60,969 nt of DNA from CAZLAJ01 sp964644605 (GCA_964644605.1 CAZXWS010000039.1:1-60969), one strand, 5' to 3'. Positions 24,723 through 33,525 are shown, numbered from the stretch's first letter. The notes: a model not told the origin generated them from the sequence alone. Translations and numbers: made by a program.

Positions 24723-25250
24723 GTGAAAGTAATTGTTACTTCAAAAAATCCTGTAAAAATTGAATCGGTTAAGGCGGCTTTCCAAAAAGTTTTTAATAAT
24801 ACTACAATAGAAGTTGATGCATTAGGTGTTCCTTCAGGTGTTAGTAATCAACCTATGTCTGATCAAGAGACTCTTACTGGGGCAATGAACAGATTAAATA
24901 GTGCGATGTCCATAAATTCAAATGCTGACTACTACGTGGCAATAGAAGCAGGAATAAATGATATAGGTGGTGAAATGTATAACTATGCCTGGGTATTAAT
25001 TAAAAACAAAGATAATAAATTAGGTAAATCGAAAACAGACACTTTTGTCATTCCATCTCGTGTAAGAGATCTCATTCTTGAGGGAAAAGAATTGGGAGAA
25101 GCAGACGATATAGTATTTGGACATACAAATTCGAAACAAACCGTAGGGTCAATAGGTATTCTTACAAAAAATCTTATTACTAGAACTAGTTATTATGTTG
25201 AGGCAGTGATTTTAGCTTTAATCCCATTCATGAATTCTGAACTATATTAA
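24723..25250 (+). CDS. yjjX: Inosine/xanthosine triphosphatase-like NTPase (YjjX family)
   Basis: 175 residues, GTG start. It begins VIVTSKNPVKIESVKAAF, the YjjX/Maf-like nucleotide-binding start, continues with GVSNQPMSDQET and AIEAGI, and ends in YVEAVILALIPF. The family removes non-canonical ITP and XTP to keep them out of RNA and DNA. Directly after the ASCH-Nudix gene, so probably one unit of nucleotide-pool repair. Confidence 0.9.
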   Translation: MKVIVTSKNPVKIESVKAAFQKVFNNTTIEVDALGVPSGVSNQPMSDQETLTGAMNRLNSAMSINSNADYYVAIEAGINDIGGEMYNYAWVLIKNKDNKLGKSKTDTFVIPSRVRDLILEGKELGEADDIVFGHTNSKQTVGSIGILTKNLITRTSYYVEAVILALIPFMNSELY

Positions 25251-25292
25251 GTAACGAGAATAACGAAGTATGCTAGAATACTGAAATAAGTA

Positions 25293-25402
25293 ATTCTGGC
25301 GTGCGCGCACTAAGTTTATCGAATGTGTCCAGAATCAGACGAATTTCTGATACAAATACCGATTCTGGATGCGCGAAAACGTGAGTTGTCGCTTACCAGA
25401 AT
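25293..25402. repeat. Intergenic element with four alternating ATTCTGG/CCAGAAT arms
   Basis: ATTCTGG at 25293-25299 and 25362-25368 alternate with CCAGAAT at 25329-25335 and 25396-25402. The piece can fold as two neighbouring hairpins or as one long one. Inner words GCGCGC/GCGCG add pairing. It fills half of the 217-base gap between the YjjX and Nudix genes; no gene seen here. Confidence 0.7.
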
Positions 25403-25467
25403 GACGAGTTTTTTAGTTGCGTACCTTCTGCCAATAATTATCGAAAATTAAATTATTATAATAAAAT

Positions 25468-25920
25468 ATGGAGAAAAGTACAGTAACTGATTCAGAAGAA
25501 CAAATAGGTCTTTGTGTCATTATTTTGGATAAGGAACATAAGAACGTTTTATTGGGTAAACGACTAAATAACTACCGAGCCGGTACTTACGGCTGCCCAG
25601 GCGGACATTTATATAAAACAGAATCTTTAGAAGACGGCGCGAAACGAGAGCTTGCTGAAGAAACTTCATTAGAGGCTAAATCACTACATTTTGTTGGTGT
25701 TATTCGTGAGTATCAGAAAGACCATAATTATAATTTTATTCACTTCGTTTTTTCTTGCGACGATTATGTAGGGACTCCTCAAAACCTTGAACCGAAGAAA
25801 TGTGCAGGCTGGCATTGGTGTTCCCTAGATACCTTACCAGAAAATCTTATCAAAGGTCATCGTTGGGCCTTAGACATGTATAGGAAAAAATCTTCTACTT
25901 TATGTGACACTATAGACTAA
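25468..25920 (+). CDS. Nudix hydrolase
   Basis: 150 residues with the Nudix box GGHLYKTES...KRELAEETS, matching Gx5Ex7REUxEE. The GCPGGHL context and the following WHWCSLDTLPENL resemble the ADP-ribose/8-oxo-dGTP group of small Nudix proteins, including nucleotide-diphosphatase NUDT15-like enzymes. Substrate not assignable. TATAAT ends 5 bases before the ATG. It is the third Nudix domain gene in the window. Confidence 0.92.
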   Translation: MEKSTVTDSEEQIGLCVIILDKEHKNVLLGKRLNNYRAGTYGCPGGHLYKTESLEDGAKRELAEETSLEAKSLHFVGVIREYQKDHNYNFIHFVFSCDDYVGTPQNLEPKKCAGWHWCSLDTLPENLIKGHRWALDMYRKKSSTLCDTID

Positions 25921-25988
25921 TTACTTTAAAAATCCCTCTAGCCAATAATGCGTATATGTCTTATAATATATATCTGCATGTAGCATAT

Positions 25989-28394
25989 ATGGATACACAG
26001 AAAAATAAACAATCAGTATCAGATATAATAACACCCGAATTCTGTAAAAAACTGTTAAACAGCTTGGAGGATTATGCCATTTTTACCACAGATATTAACG
26101 GTATTATACAGTCGTGGTCAAAAGGAGCACAGAAGTTACTTGGTTATTCAGAAAAAGAAGTGATTGGAATGAGTTCTGAGGTTATTTTTACTGATGAGGA
26201 TAGACTAAAAGGGATGTTTACCGAAGAAATGAATACAGCTAAGCTTAAGGGTAAAGCGTTAGATGAGCGTTGGCATCTAAAAAAAGACGGTACTCGATTT
26301 TGGGGAAGTGGATTAGTGTATCAGCTTAAAGATAAAAATAATCAACTGATTGGTCTTACAAAAATACTTCGCGACTTAACACAAAAATACTTGTTTGAGC
26401 AACAGCAGAAGCAGGCATCCATCGAACAAGAGAGAACAAATCAACAGGCTGCACTCATAGAAACTGCTCATGACGCTTTTATAGTACTTGATAATCATAA
26501 TAAAATCCTTTTTTGGAATGAAGGTGCAAGGCAACTGTACGGATGGAAAGTAGAGGAAGCTCTCGGTAAAATCGCATATGAATTATTACATACGCGTTAC
26601 CCAATTCCATTAAGAAAGTTAATCGCTACCCTTAGGAAAGAAAAAAAATGGGAGGGAGAACTCATTCATATTACAAAATCAGGTCAGCAAATAGTTGTAG
26701 ATAGTAGATGGGAACTATTAAAAAGCGGTAATTCTATACGATATTTAGAAGTAAACAGAGATATAACTGAACGTAAAAGATATGAAAATAATCTTAAGTT
26801 CTTATCTGAAGCAAGTAAAGTACTCTCAAGTTCATTAGACTATAAAAAAACATTAGAATCTGTAACAAAATTAGCGGTGCCGTATATAGCTGATTGGTGT
26901 TCAGTGGATATGATTGATGAAAATGGTCAGGTGCAGCTCATATCGGTAGCACATAAAGATCCAAAAAAAGTGAAGTGGGCGAAAGAACTGAGAAAAACAA
27001 ATCCTGTGGATATGAGTGTTAAACAGGGGCTACCTGAAGTAATACGAAGTTCGAATCCTGAATTCTACCCATATATAACTGATGAAATGTTGGTAAAAGC
27101 TGCTCGGAATAAAAAAGAATTAGATTTGGTTCGTACGATAGGATTTACTTCAGTTATTATCGTTCCTATTTGTAAAGATAATAAATGCGTTGGAGCAATT
27201 ACACTTGTGAATACTGAGTCGCGGCGTCGTTATACTGAAGCAGAGTTTGATATGGCAAAAGAACTGGCCAATAGAGTGTCACTCGCCATTCAGAATGTAA
27301 CGCTCTATGAGAATGCTCAAAAAGAAATTGCTATTCGAAAAGATACAGAAGAAGCACTTATACAAAGTAAAGCACAAATGCAGGAATTATATGATGCTAA
27401 TATTATTGGAGTATTTTATTGTAATGTGAATGGCTTGATTATGAATGCAAATGACGCATTCTTAAACATAATAGGTTATTCGCGAAAAGAGTTGGAGGCG
27501 GGTAATCTTAATTGGATGCGAATTACACCGCCTGAGTACCACACAGAAGATCAGAAAGCTTTAAAAGAATTAGTAACAAAAGGAGTACTCAAACCATGGG
27601 AAAAAGAATACATTCGAAAAGATGGAAGTCAAGTACCGGTAATTGTTGGCGCAACGATGACAAATAAAACTAAAGGCGAAGCCATGGCGTTTGTGCTTGA
27701 TATAACAGAACGTAAAAAGCTGGAACAGCGAAAAGATGAGTTTATTGGCATTGCAAGTCATGAGCTTAAGACGCCCTTAACGAGTATTAAAGGGTATGTG
27801 CAGATACTGGAACGCATAATACAGCAAATGGGTGATCCACGACTGGAACTTTACTTGAAAAAAACAAATACTTATATTGATCGGTTGAATACATTGATTG
27901 CGGATTTATTAGATGTGTCGAAAATTCAGGCAGGAAAGTTGCAGTTAAATTACAGTACGTTTAATATAAAAGAACTTGCTGAAGAGGCAATAGAAGGTAT
28001 CCAACACATGAACTCACATCATAAAATAGTATTACAAGAAGTAACAGATATACAAATTAATGGTGACCGGCAGCGCTTAGAGCAGGTATTTACAAATTTA
28101 TTAACGAATGCAATTAAATATTCCCCTACTGCGCCTAAAGTATATGTATCCGTTGAAAAAAAAGGGAGCAATGTGCAAGTAAAAGTACAGGATTTTGGTG
28201 TGGGTATTGCGAAAAAAGAGCAACAGAAATTATTTCAACGTTTTTATCGTGTAGAATCCACTGCAAAAAAGTTTTCGGGACTGGGTATAGGACTGTATAT
28301 ATCCTGTGAAATTGTTGAGAGACATGGTGGTAAAATGTGGGTAGAAAGCGATGAAGGCAAAGGTTCGATCTTTTATTTTACATTACCTATATGA
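25989..28394 (+). CDS. Multi-sensor histidine kinase (PAS-PAS-GAF-PAS-HisKA-HATPase)
   Basis: 801 residues from the ATG at 25989; no membrane helix, so it is cytoplasmic. PAS domain 1 is at about 18-125 (DYAIFTTDINGIIQSWSKGA), PAS 2 at about 140-255 and a GAF domain at about 275-440 (DWCSVDMIDENGQVQLISVAH in part). PAS 3 is at about 455-570. The HisKA phosphorylation site is ASHELKTPLTSIKG and the ATPase has N box LLTNAIKYS, G1 DFGVGI and G2 GLGIGLYI. The downstream receiver gene overlaps by 4 bases and is its likely phosphate acceptor. TATAAT at 25962-25967. Confidence 0.95.
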   Translation: MDTQKNKQSVSDIITPEFCKKLLNSLEDYAIFTTDINGIIQSWSKGAQKLLGYSEKEVIGMSSEVIFTDEDRLKGMFTEEMNTAKLKGKALDERWHLKKDGTRFWGSGLVYQLKDKNNQLIGLTKILRDLTQKYLFEQQQKQASIEQERTNQQAALIETAHDAFIVLDNHNKILFWNEGARQLYGWKVEEALGKIAYELLHTRYPIPLRKLIATLRKEKKWEGELIHITKSGQQIVVDSRWELLKSGNSIRYLEVNRDITERKRYENNLKFLSEASKVLSSSLDYKKTLESVTKLAVPYIADWCSVDMIDENGQVQLISVAHKDPKKVKWAKELRKTNPVDMSVKQGLPEVIRSSNPEFYPYITDEMLVKAARNKKELDLVRTIGFTSVIIVPICKDNKCVGAITLVNTESRRRYTEAEFDMAKELANRVSLAIQNVTLYENAQKEIAIRKDTEEALIQSKAQMQELYDANIIGVFYCNVNGLIMNANDAFLNIIGYSRKELEAGNLNWMRITPPEYHTEDQKALKELVTKGVLKPWEKEYIRKDGSQVPVIVGATMTNKTKGEAMAFVLDITERKKLEQRKDEFIGIASHELKTPLTSIKGYVQILERIIQQMGDPRLELYLKKTNTYIDRLNTLIADLLDVSKIQAGKLQLNYSTFNIKELAEEAIEGIQHMNSHHKIVLQEVTDIQINGDRQRLEQVFTNLLTNAIKYSPTAPKVYVSVEKKGSNVQVKVQDFGVGIAKKEQQKLFQRFYRVESTAKKFSGLGIGLYISCEIVERHGGKMWVESDEGKGSIFYFTLPI

Positions 28395-28774
28395 AAAAAG
28401 TACTCATATGCGATGATGATGATGGTATCGTAGATGTCGCACAAATTATTTTACAGGAGCGCGGATATACTGTGCAAACTCTCACACAGTCAGGTGATAT
28501 TTTTGATAAAGTAAAAAGTTTTGATCCTAATCTAATACTGCTAGATTTATGGATGCCCGAAATGAACGGTGAGGAAATCACACGAAGTTTAAAAGCAAAT
28601 ACAAATACACAACATATTCCAATCGTTATAGTATCCGCAAGTAGAGATACCGAAAAAGTAGCCAGAAAAGTTGGTGCTGACGATTTTATTTCGAAACCAT
28701 TTGATATTATTGAATTAGAAGAAAAAGTCGCTCGAAATATTGAAAAAGGTTTCTCTAACAATCTAACTCACTAA
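28391..28774 (+). CDS. Response regulator, receiver domain only
   Basis: 127 residues, one receiver domain with no output domain. The acidic pocket is in CDDDDG, the phospho-acceptor aspartate in LLDLWMPE, the Thr/Ser in VSASRD and the lysine in SKPFD. It overlaps the kinase gene by ATGA and probably takes its phosphate. A CheY-like or Spo0F-like relay role is expected. Confidence 0.94.
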   Translation: MKKVLICDDDDGIVDVAQIILQERGYTVQTLTQSGDIFDKVKSFDPNLILLDLWMPEMNGEEITRSLKANTNTQHIPIVIVSASRDTEKVARKVGADDFISKPFDIIELEEKVARNIEKGFSNNLTH

Positions 28775-28867
28775 TACTATTGTACTGTAACTTACTTAAT
28801 TCTTACAACTTTATCACTGCACCTTTTCTTTCTCAGATAAAAATATAGTGTTAATAATTATAGTAGT

Positions 28868-29242
28868 ATGGCACGTATACTTATTATTGATGATGAAGAA
28901 AGTATTTTAGAATCCTTGCAAATTTTACTTCAACAGGCTGGACATACCGTAGAAACTGCTACAAATGGAAAGGTTATAAATAGACATATGAACGGCACTT
29001 CACCTGACCTAATTTTGCTCGATTATTACTTACCTGACCGAAATGGTGATTCAATTGCATGTGAATTAAAGTCGAGAGAGGATACAAAACATATACCAAT
29101 TGTCATGATATCCGCAAGTTATGCTGTGAAGGGTGTAGCTATGTCGGTAGGTGCTGATGATTTCCTTTCCAAACCGTTTAACTTTGATGATTTGCTCACT
29201 AAATTGGATCAAGTTATAAAGCAAAGATCTACGGTACACTAA
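28868..29242 (+). CDS. Response regulator, receiver domain only
   Basis: 124 residues, one receiver domain: IDDEES pocket, phospho-acceptor aspartate in LLDYYLPD, SASYA and SKPFN. It is a paralogue of the protein at 28391-28774. It has its own TATAGT box 3 bases before the ATG, so it may be expressed separately. No output domain; the effector is unknown. Confidence 0.93.
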   Translation: MARILIIDDEESILESLQILLQQAGHTVETATNGKVINRHMNGTSPDLILLDYYLPDRNGDSIACELKSREDTKHIPIVMISASYAVKGVAMSVGADDFLSKPFNFDDLLTKLDQVIKQRSTVH

Positions 29243-29302
29243 ATTTACGATATTCTTACTTTACTCTTTAACTCTTCTTAATCTGATGGATTATCTTATG
29301 AT

Positions 29303-29491
29303 ATGGCACTTATTAAAAAAGTCTTTTTTATAATAATAATAGGCGTTATTGGTTTAGCATTACAACAATTATATGCAGAGCATATCGTACATGTTAAGCT
29401 GATGGATTTAGGTGTACAGTTTATAGGAGCTGAGGTTGTAAAGTCGGCATTATTACTTTTATTTAGTAAAAACTTTCATAAGTTAGATTAA
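29303..29491 (+). CDS. Small membrane protein
   Basis: 62 residues with one clear N-terminal membrane helix (VFFIIIIGVIGLALQQLY) and a second, weaker hydrophobic stretch (GAEVVKSALLLLF). No family recognised. It sits between signalling genes and ends 18 bases before a tiny gene with a strong ribosome site. Confidence 0.5.
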   Translation: MALIKKVFFIIIIGVIGLALQQLYAEHIVHVKLMDLGVQFIGAEVVKSALLLLFSKNFHKLD

Positions 29492-29496
29492 AAAAT

Positions 29497-29602
29497 AAGG
29501 AGGTGTTCTATGAAAAAGAATAGACTAAAATACAGATCGGAGTTGCAAGATAATTTTATCGAAGATATTCTTCGCGTTTTTATAAACGGAGTTAATCCTT
29601 AA
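29497..29602 (+). CDS. Tiny 30-residue peptide gene with consensus ribosome site
   Basis: The site AAGGAGGTG (29497-29505) precedes the ATG at 29510; the reading frame runs 30 codons to TAA at 29600-29602. The peptide is basic at the start (MKKNRLKYRS) and ends with DILRVFINGVNP. No family recognised. The perfect ribosome site, missing from nearly all other genes here, is the main evidence that it is translated. Two GC-rich hairpins follow, so it may be a separate short transcript or a leader peptide. The feature includes the ribosome site; the coding part is 29510-29602. Confidence 0.5.
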
Positions 29603-29631
29603 GATAATCTTCAATTTTATTGTTGGTAATA

Positions 29632-29654
29632 CCCCGCTGTTTATAACTGCGGGG
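29632..29654 (+). terminator. Hairpin CCCCGC/GCGGGG after the tiny gene
   Basis: A 6-bp GC stem encloses an 11-base loop and is not followed by a T-run. It shares TACCCCG...CGGGGA with the second hairpin at 29703-29723. It may be an attenuator-type partner or one half of a duplicated element. Confidence 0.5.
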
Positions 29655-29702
29655 ATACCTTAGTCAAAAACAACAACAAACTTTTTAATATTCATCTAAA
29701 TA

Positions 29703-29745
29703 CCCCGTCAGCTTGCTGCGGGGAAGTTTATTTGTTTGTTTTTTT
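29703..29745 (+). terminator. Hairpin with T-rich tail before the second kinase gene
   Basis: The stem CCCCG/CGGGG with an inner CAG/CTG pairing (29703-29723) is followed by a T-rich run ending in eight T near 29745. It is a likely rho-independent terminator for the tiny gene unit. Confidence 0.65.
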
Positions 29746-29779
29746 TCTCTCTTGCAGTAGAATATAAGTCTTATAGTAT

Positions 29780-30937
29780 ATGGAAGAGCTTTTGAAAAAA
29801 ATAAATAAATCTGCAATAAAGTTTTTAGCTCCGCTTAATCCTGAAGATACGTATAAAAGTATACTGAAAGAAGCACAAAAAATTGTGGGGTCAGATTATG
29901 GAACTATTTTGTTGAATGAAAATGGATGCCTAAAACGTGTATATGCCACAACCGAGGAATTATATGAGGTAAAAATAAGAAAAAAGGGCTTTTCATATTC
30001 TGTATATAAAAAAAACAAAGCTGAGTACTTTGACACTTCTAAACTTGCAAGTATTCATCCAAAATTAATAGAAATGGGCATTAAATCAGTAGTCATGCTT
30101 CCTTTGTCTTATCGAAAACATCCTATAGGCGTTCTTACTCTGCAGTTTAAAAAAAAGGAGGATTTCAAAGAAAAAGATTTGCAAATATTTACTCTTTTTG
30201 CTTCGTTAGCAAGTATGGCCATTCGAAAAACACAGTTGAACTCTGAGTTAAAAGAAGCACTGGAAACTCGTGATTTATTTATTGCACTTGCTGCCCATGA
30301 GCTACGTACACCGATGACTTCTATAAATGGATATATAGACCTTATGAATCGTAGGTTAATCCAAAATAAAGCAATTGAGAACACATGGGTTAAATCATTA
30401 TCTAATGAAGCAAGCAGGCTAACACATCTAATAGAAGAGTTACTGGAAGTAAATAAAGTAAAGTCTGGAAAGCTCGTGTTTGATTTCCGAAATTGTCACT
30501 TAAGCGATGTAATAACTCAAGCTATCCATCGCTTTAAGTTCACATTTCCCACCCATAAAATTATCTATACAAATAAAGTTACTCAAGATGTTGATACCGT
30601 ACGTGGTGATTTTAATAAACTTCTGCAGGCTTTTAATAATTTATTAGACAATGCGGCAAAACATTCTTCGGTTGATAAACCAATATTTATAAATTATTTA
30701 TATATAAAAAATAAATTGGTTATCGAAATTCAGGATAGCGGTAAAGGGATAGCTCCCCACGATATACCAAATGTGTTTAAAGTATTTTATAAGGCAGAGG
30801 ATAATTTAAAGGAAGGAATGGGTTTAGGACTTTATATAACTAAAAATATACTGGATAAACATAATGCGGCAATCAAGGTAACATCGGAACTTAATAAAGG
30901 TACTACGTTTATTCTTACATTTCACCCTCAAAAATAG
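29780..30937 (+). CDS. GAF-domain histidine kinase
   Basis: 385 residues, cytoplasmic. It has a GAF domain at about 15-150 (AQKIVGSDYGTILLNENG, then MLPLSYRKHPIGVLTLQF) and a HisKA site in AAHELRTPMTSING. The ATPase has N box LLDNAAKHS, G1 DSGKGI and G2 GMGLGLYI. It has no cognate receiver beside it; the two receiver-only proteins upstream could serve. TATAGT lies 2 bases before the ATG. The next gene starts one base after its stop. Confidence 0.94.
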   Translation: MEELLKKINKSAIKFLAPLNPEDTYKSILKEAQKIVGSDYGTILLNENGCLKRVYATTEELYEVKIRKKGFSYSVYKKNKAEYFDTSKLASIHPKLIEMGIKSVVMLPLSYRKHPIGVLTLQFKKKEDFKEKDLQIFTLFASLASMAIRKTQLNSELKEALETRDLFIALAAHELRTPMTSINGYIDLMNRRLIQNKAIENTWVKSLSNEASRLTHLIEELLEVNKVKSGKLVFDFRNCHLSDVITQAIHRFKFTFPTHKIIYTNKVTQDVDTVRGDFNKLLQAFNNLLDNAAKHSSVDKPIFINYLYIKNKLVIEIQDSGKGIAPHDIPNVFKVFYKAEDNLKEGMGLGLYITKNILDKHNAAIKVTSELNKGTTFILTFHPQK

Positions 30938-30938
30938 T

Positions 30939-31925
30939 ATGGCGGAAATGAAGATGTCGATGGAGCCACAAGAAAGGCTTGCTATGAATGAGATACAGGA
31001 AATGACCAAGGAGGCACTGGTATACTGTGGTCATTTAGAACCGTTTAGCGGCGAGTACGGTTTACAGTCGTTTGAAGAATTGTACAAAAAAATTCAAGAA
31101 GAAATAATCTCCGGTAATCATGAAACCCCTACAATCTTTGCTGTGATAGGTCCGTCTGGTGCGGGAAAATCAACAATTGCTTCTGATTTATTTTTATTAG
31201 CCTCACAGGATCCGAAAATAAATGATGTTGCTATATGATTTCTAAGATGGGGTCGCATGATTGATGCATACGGACAAGTTATGCAGCCCGAGCAAGACAT
31301 TATCAAAGGGGCATTAAGTCCGCAATTACATGACAGAGTAGCTCGGTTTGCTTTCGAAAAAGTACAGACGGTTACCAACACACTGCGAGGAATACCAGCG
31401 CTTTTAGGTGTTGAGCTGGTTGGATTTCCTGGTTTGCCGCTTGATGTTAATAATATAGCCACAGATATTCCTATGCAGAATAAAAACAGAGGATTAAAAG
31501 CATTAGCTTACTTAGCACAAAATAATGGATATGCTTTAGTTACAATACCAGATGAAGCACAGATATTTCGAGCAGCGCAAATCAGGAATCAAATTATGAC
31601 TGATGACACTTCGGAGTTACTTGCGGACAGTAATATATCCGTATATGGCACTGCATCTGCAGTGGATGAAGAGTGGGTTTCACTTTCGGCTCCTGCCGAA
31701 ACAGTAATCAAGATGCAGGAAGAATTGGTAAACGATATGTTCAATTGGCATACTTTTGGTATTGTTGATTTGTCCACAGAAGATGTTGGCGAAGAAAGAA
31801 TATTATCATCACTTAGAAATAATGTCGAATATCGTATACAGATGCTTGGGGAACGGGTTGTTCCAGCACTCATGCAAATGCTAGGTTTTCAACCCGACCA
31901 CGTATTTATTGCGAAAATAAATTAA
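30939..31925 (+). pseudogene. P-loop NTPase gene split by one in-frame TGA
   Basis: The frame is open from 30939 to the TAA at 31923-31925 except for a TGA at 31236-31238. Before it, 99 codons include the Walker A motif GPSGAGKST; after it the frame continues directly with FLRWGRMIDAYGQ. An ATG at 31257 could restart translation but would lack the P-loop. The two halves read as one protein of about 328 residues, a P-loop kinase or ATPase of unknown substrate. UGA is a normal stop elsewhere here, so a nonsense mutation (for example from TGG) or a base error is most likely. Confidence 0.7.
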
Positions 31926-32323
31926 CAGATCATACGCCGTTTTTTTTAGATACATTACGGGAATATGAAATTGAGTAAATAACTTATTAGTTACTGGTTA
32001 AGAGTTGGGAGTTACGAATGACGAATTACGAGTATTTTGTATAAAGTATTCAGTATCTAGTATTTAGTATTTAGGAAAAAATGTGTAGTGGTGCCATTTA
32101 TGGCACCTTAATAGGATTTTTTTTATTAAGGAGGGTGTGATAAATCACACCACTACATATTTTTCATAAATCTATAATCTTCAATTTTGAAAATTTGAAT
32201 TTCAATATTGATTTAAAATTTAAAATTGAGAATTTAAAATTTATTGAATGTGGGCGTTTACCATATACCACTACCGAGCAATTCTTATATCGTAGATCTT
32301 AAATCATAAATCTATAATGTAGT
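31926..32323. other. Repeat-rich non-coding gap with a cloverleaf element
   Basis: No gene seen in these 398 bases. About 31980-32075 is made of variants of AGTATTTAGTATT-like and GAATGACGAATTACGAG-like words. About 32165-32245 is made of AAATTTGAATTT/AATTTAAAAT words in both orientations. Between them lies the 74-nt cloverleaf at 32084-32157. Confidence 0.7.
32084..32157. repeat. 74-nt cloverleaf of nested inverted repeats
   Basis: The outer stem TGTAGT (32084-32089) / ACTACA (32152-32157) encloses three hairpins. Hairpin 1 is GGTGCC/GGCACC (90-95/102-107), hairpin 2 is TTAATA/TATTAA (108-113/124-129) and hairpin 3 is GGTGTGAT/ATCACACC (134-151, all +32000). All stems are perfect. It has no tRNA features and no coding frame. 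Confidence 0.85.
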
Positions 32324-32995
32324 TTATTCTTTTATCATGTATCCGAAGCCGCGGACGGACTGGATTAGTTTTTTTTCGTGTTGCGAATCAATTTTTTTTC
32401 GTAGATATCCCATGTATACATCAACCACACGCGTTTCAATATGTGAAGAATAGAGCCAAATTCGGTTTAATATCATTTCACGTGTTAACACCCGACCTTT
32501 GTTATTTAATAAATATTCAAGCAGCTGAAACTCTTTATGGCTGAGTTGAATCACTTCATTTGCCCGCTTTACTTCAAGTGTTTTAGTATTTAATTCCAAA
32601 TCTCCAGCTGAAATAACTGAGTTTTCACCTTCGTGTGAACGAAGACGAGCATGAATGCGCGCGAGCAGTACTTCTCCTGCAAACGGTTTAGTGACATAAT
32701 CATCTGCGCCCAGCTTAAGTCCGTTGACAATATCTGATGTTGTGTCTCGAGCTGTTAATGTAATGACTGGTAGATCAGGGTATTTTTTACGTACTTCTGC
32801 AACCACTGACTCCCCACTTAAATTAGGAAGCCCAAGATCTAAAATTACTAAATCCGGTGGTGCCCGTTTAACTTTATTAAGAGCCTGGACTCCGTCTGAT
32901 GCAAGTTCTACTGAGTAGCCATTATCAAGTAGTAATTCTTTAAGGTAAGATTGAATTCCCTCATCATCTTCTACCACCAGTAAATGTTTTGCCAT
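32324..32995 (-). CDS. OmpR/PhoB-type response regulator
   Basis: 223 residues from the ATG at 32995 (MAKHLLVVEDD). The receiver domain has acidic pocket VEDD, phospho-acceptor aspartate in VILDLGLP, TARD and KPFAGE. The C-terminal winged helix has LSHKEFQLLEYLLNNKGRV (in part) and the recognition helix region VVDVYMGYLRKKID. No kinase gene is adjacent on this strand; the kinases at 25989 or 29780 are possible partners. TATAAT lies 7 bases before the ATG, so the transcript should be leaderless. Confidence 0.94.
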   Translation of the reverse strand: MAKHLLVVEDDEGIQSYLKELLLDNGYSVELASDGVQALNKVKRAPPDLVILDLGLPNLSGESVVAEVRKKYPDLPVITLTARDTTSDIVNGLKLGADDYVTKPFAGEVLLARIHARLRSHEGENSVISAGDLELNTKTLEVKRANEVIQLSHKEFQLLEYLLNNKGRVLTREMILNRIWLYSSHIETRVVDVYMGYLRKKIDSQHEKKLIQSVRGFGYMIKE

Positions 32996-33105
32996 ATTTT
33001 TTATTATAGCATTTATTCTTACAAATGTCTTGTCATGAAGCACTTCTTACAAAATTCTTACAAAATTATTGTCTTTTTTTCAGCTAACCTCCATATATTT
33101 AAAAT

Positions 33106-33504
33106 ATGAGAAAAATTATTTTAGTATCAATACTGTTGTTGGTACTATTTCTTGTAAGTGCATTTCAGTATGCATTAAATGCGTTACGGGCAGACGCTGA
33201 GCAAAAAGTTAAAATTTCAACAAAAGTATCAACTTTATACAGTAACGGTTTACCTCTGAGTTTGAGTACACCGTTATATAACCCTTATTTAAATCCAAAT
33301 ATTGTGTATTTAAAAATACAATCGGAACCTGGTTCTTTAATTCGAATAAATGGTGAAGACAGAAGTTATGTAGATGGTAGAGGGATACTGGAAACTCCAC
33401 TTACGCTGGAAGACAAATGTTCAGGTGAGAATTTGTTTAGTATTGTCAGTATGAAAGAGGATCATCTGACTCAAAAGCAGCTATATATAAATGCAAAGTG
33501 CTAG
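33106..33504 (+). CDS. Small membrane-anchored protein of unknown function
   Basis: 132 residues. There is an N-terminal membrane helix (IILVSILLLVLFLVSAF), then an outside domain with two cysteines (EDKCSG and the C-terminal NAKC) that may pair. The pattern KIQSEPGSLIRINGEDRSYVDG (in part) suggests a beta-rich domain. No family recognised. Divergent from the OmpR-type regulator gene 110 bases away, and 21 bases before a small membrane protein gene. Confidence 0.65.
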   Translation: MRKIILVSILLLVLFLVSAFQYALNALRADAEQKVKISTKVSTLYSNGLPLSLSTPLYNPYLNPNIVYLKIQSEPGSLIRINGEDRSYVDGRGILETPLTLEDKCSGENLFSIVSMKEDHLTQKQLYINAKC

Positions 33505-33525
33505 TTACAAATTTATGGTAATACT

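Noticed and set aside
30939..31925. Recoding of UGA as an amino acid or as selenocysteine.
   Set aside because: UGA ends several clear genes here (lon, the sigma factor, 15284), and no selenocysteine-type hairpin is evident after the codon.
32084..32157. The cloverleaf as a tRNA.
   Set aside because: No T-loop TTCGAAT, no D-loop GG pattern, no anticodon loop, and hairpin loops of unsuitable size.
25251..32323. CRISPR array in the repeat-rich gaps.
   Set aside because: The short words are not regularly spaced and no cas genes are present.
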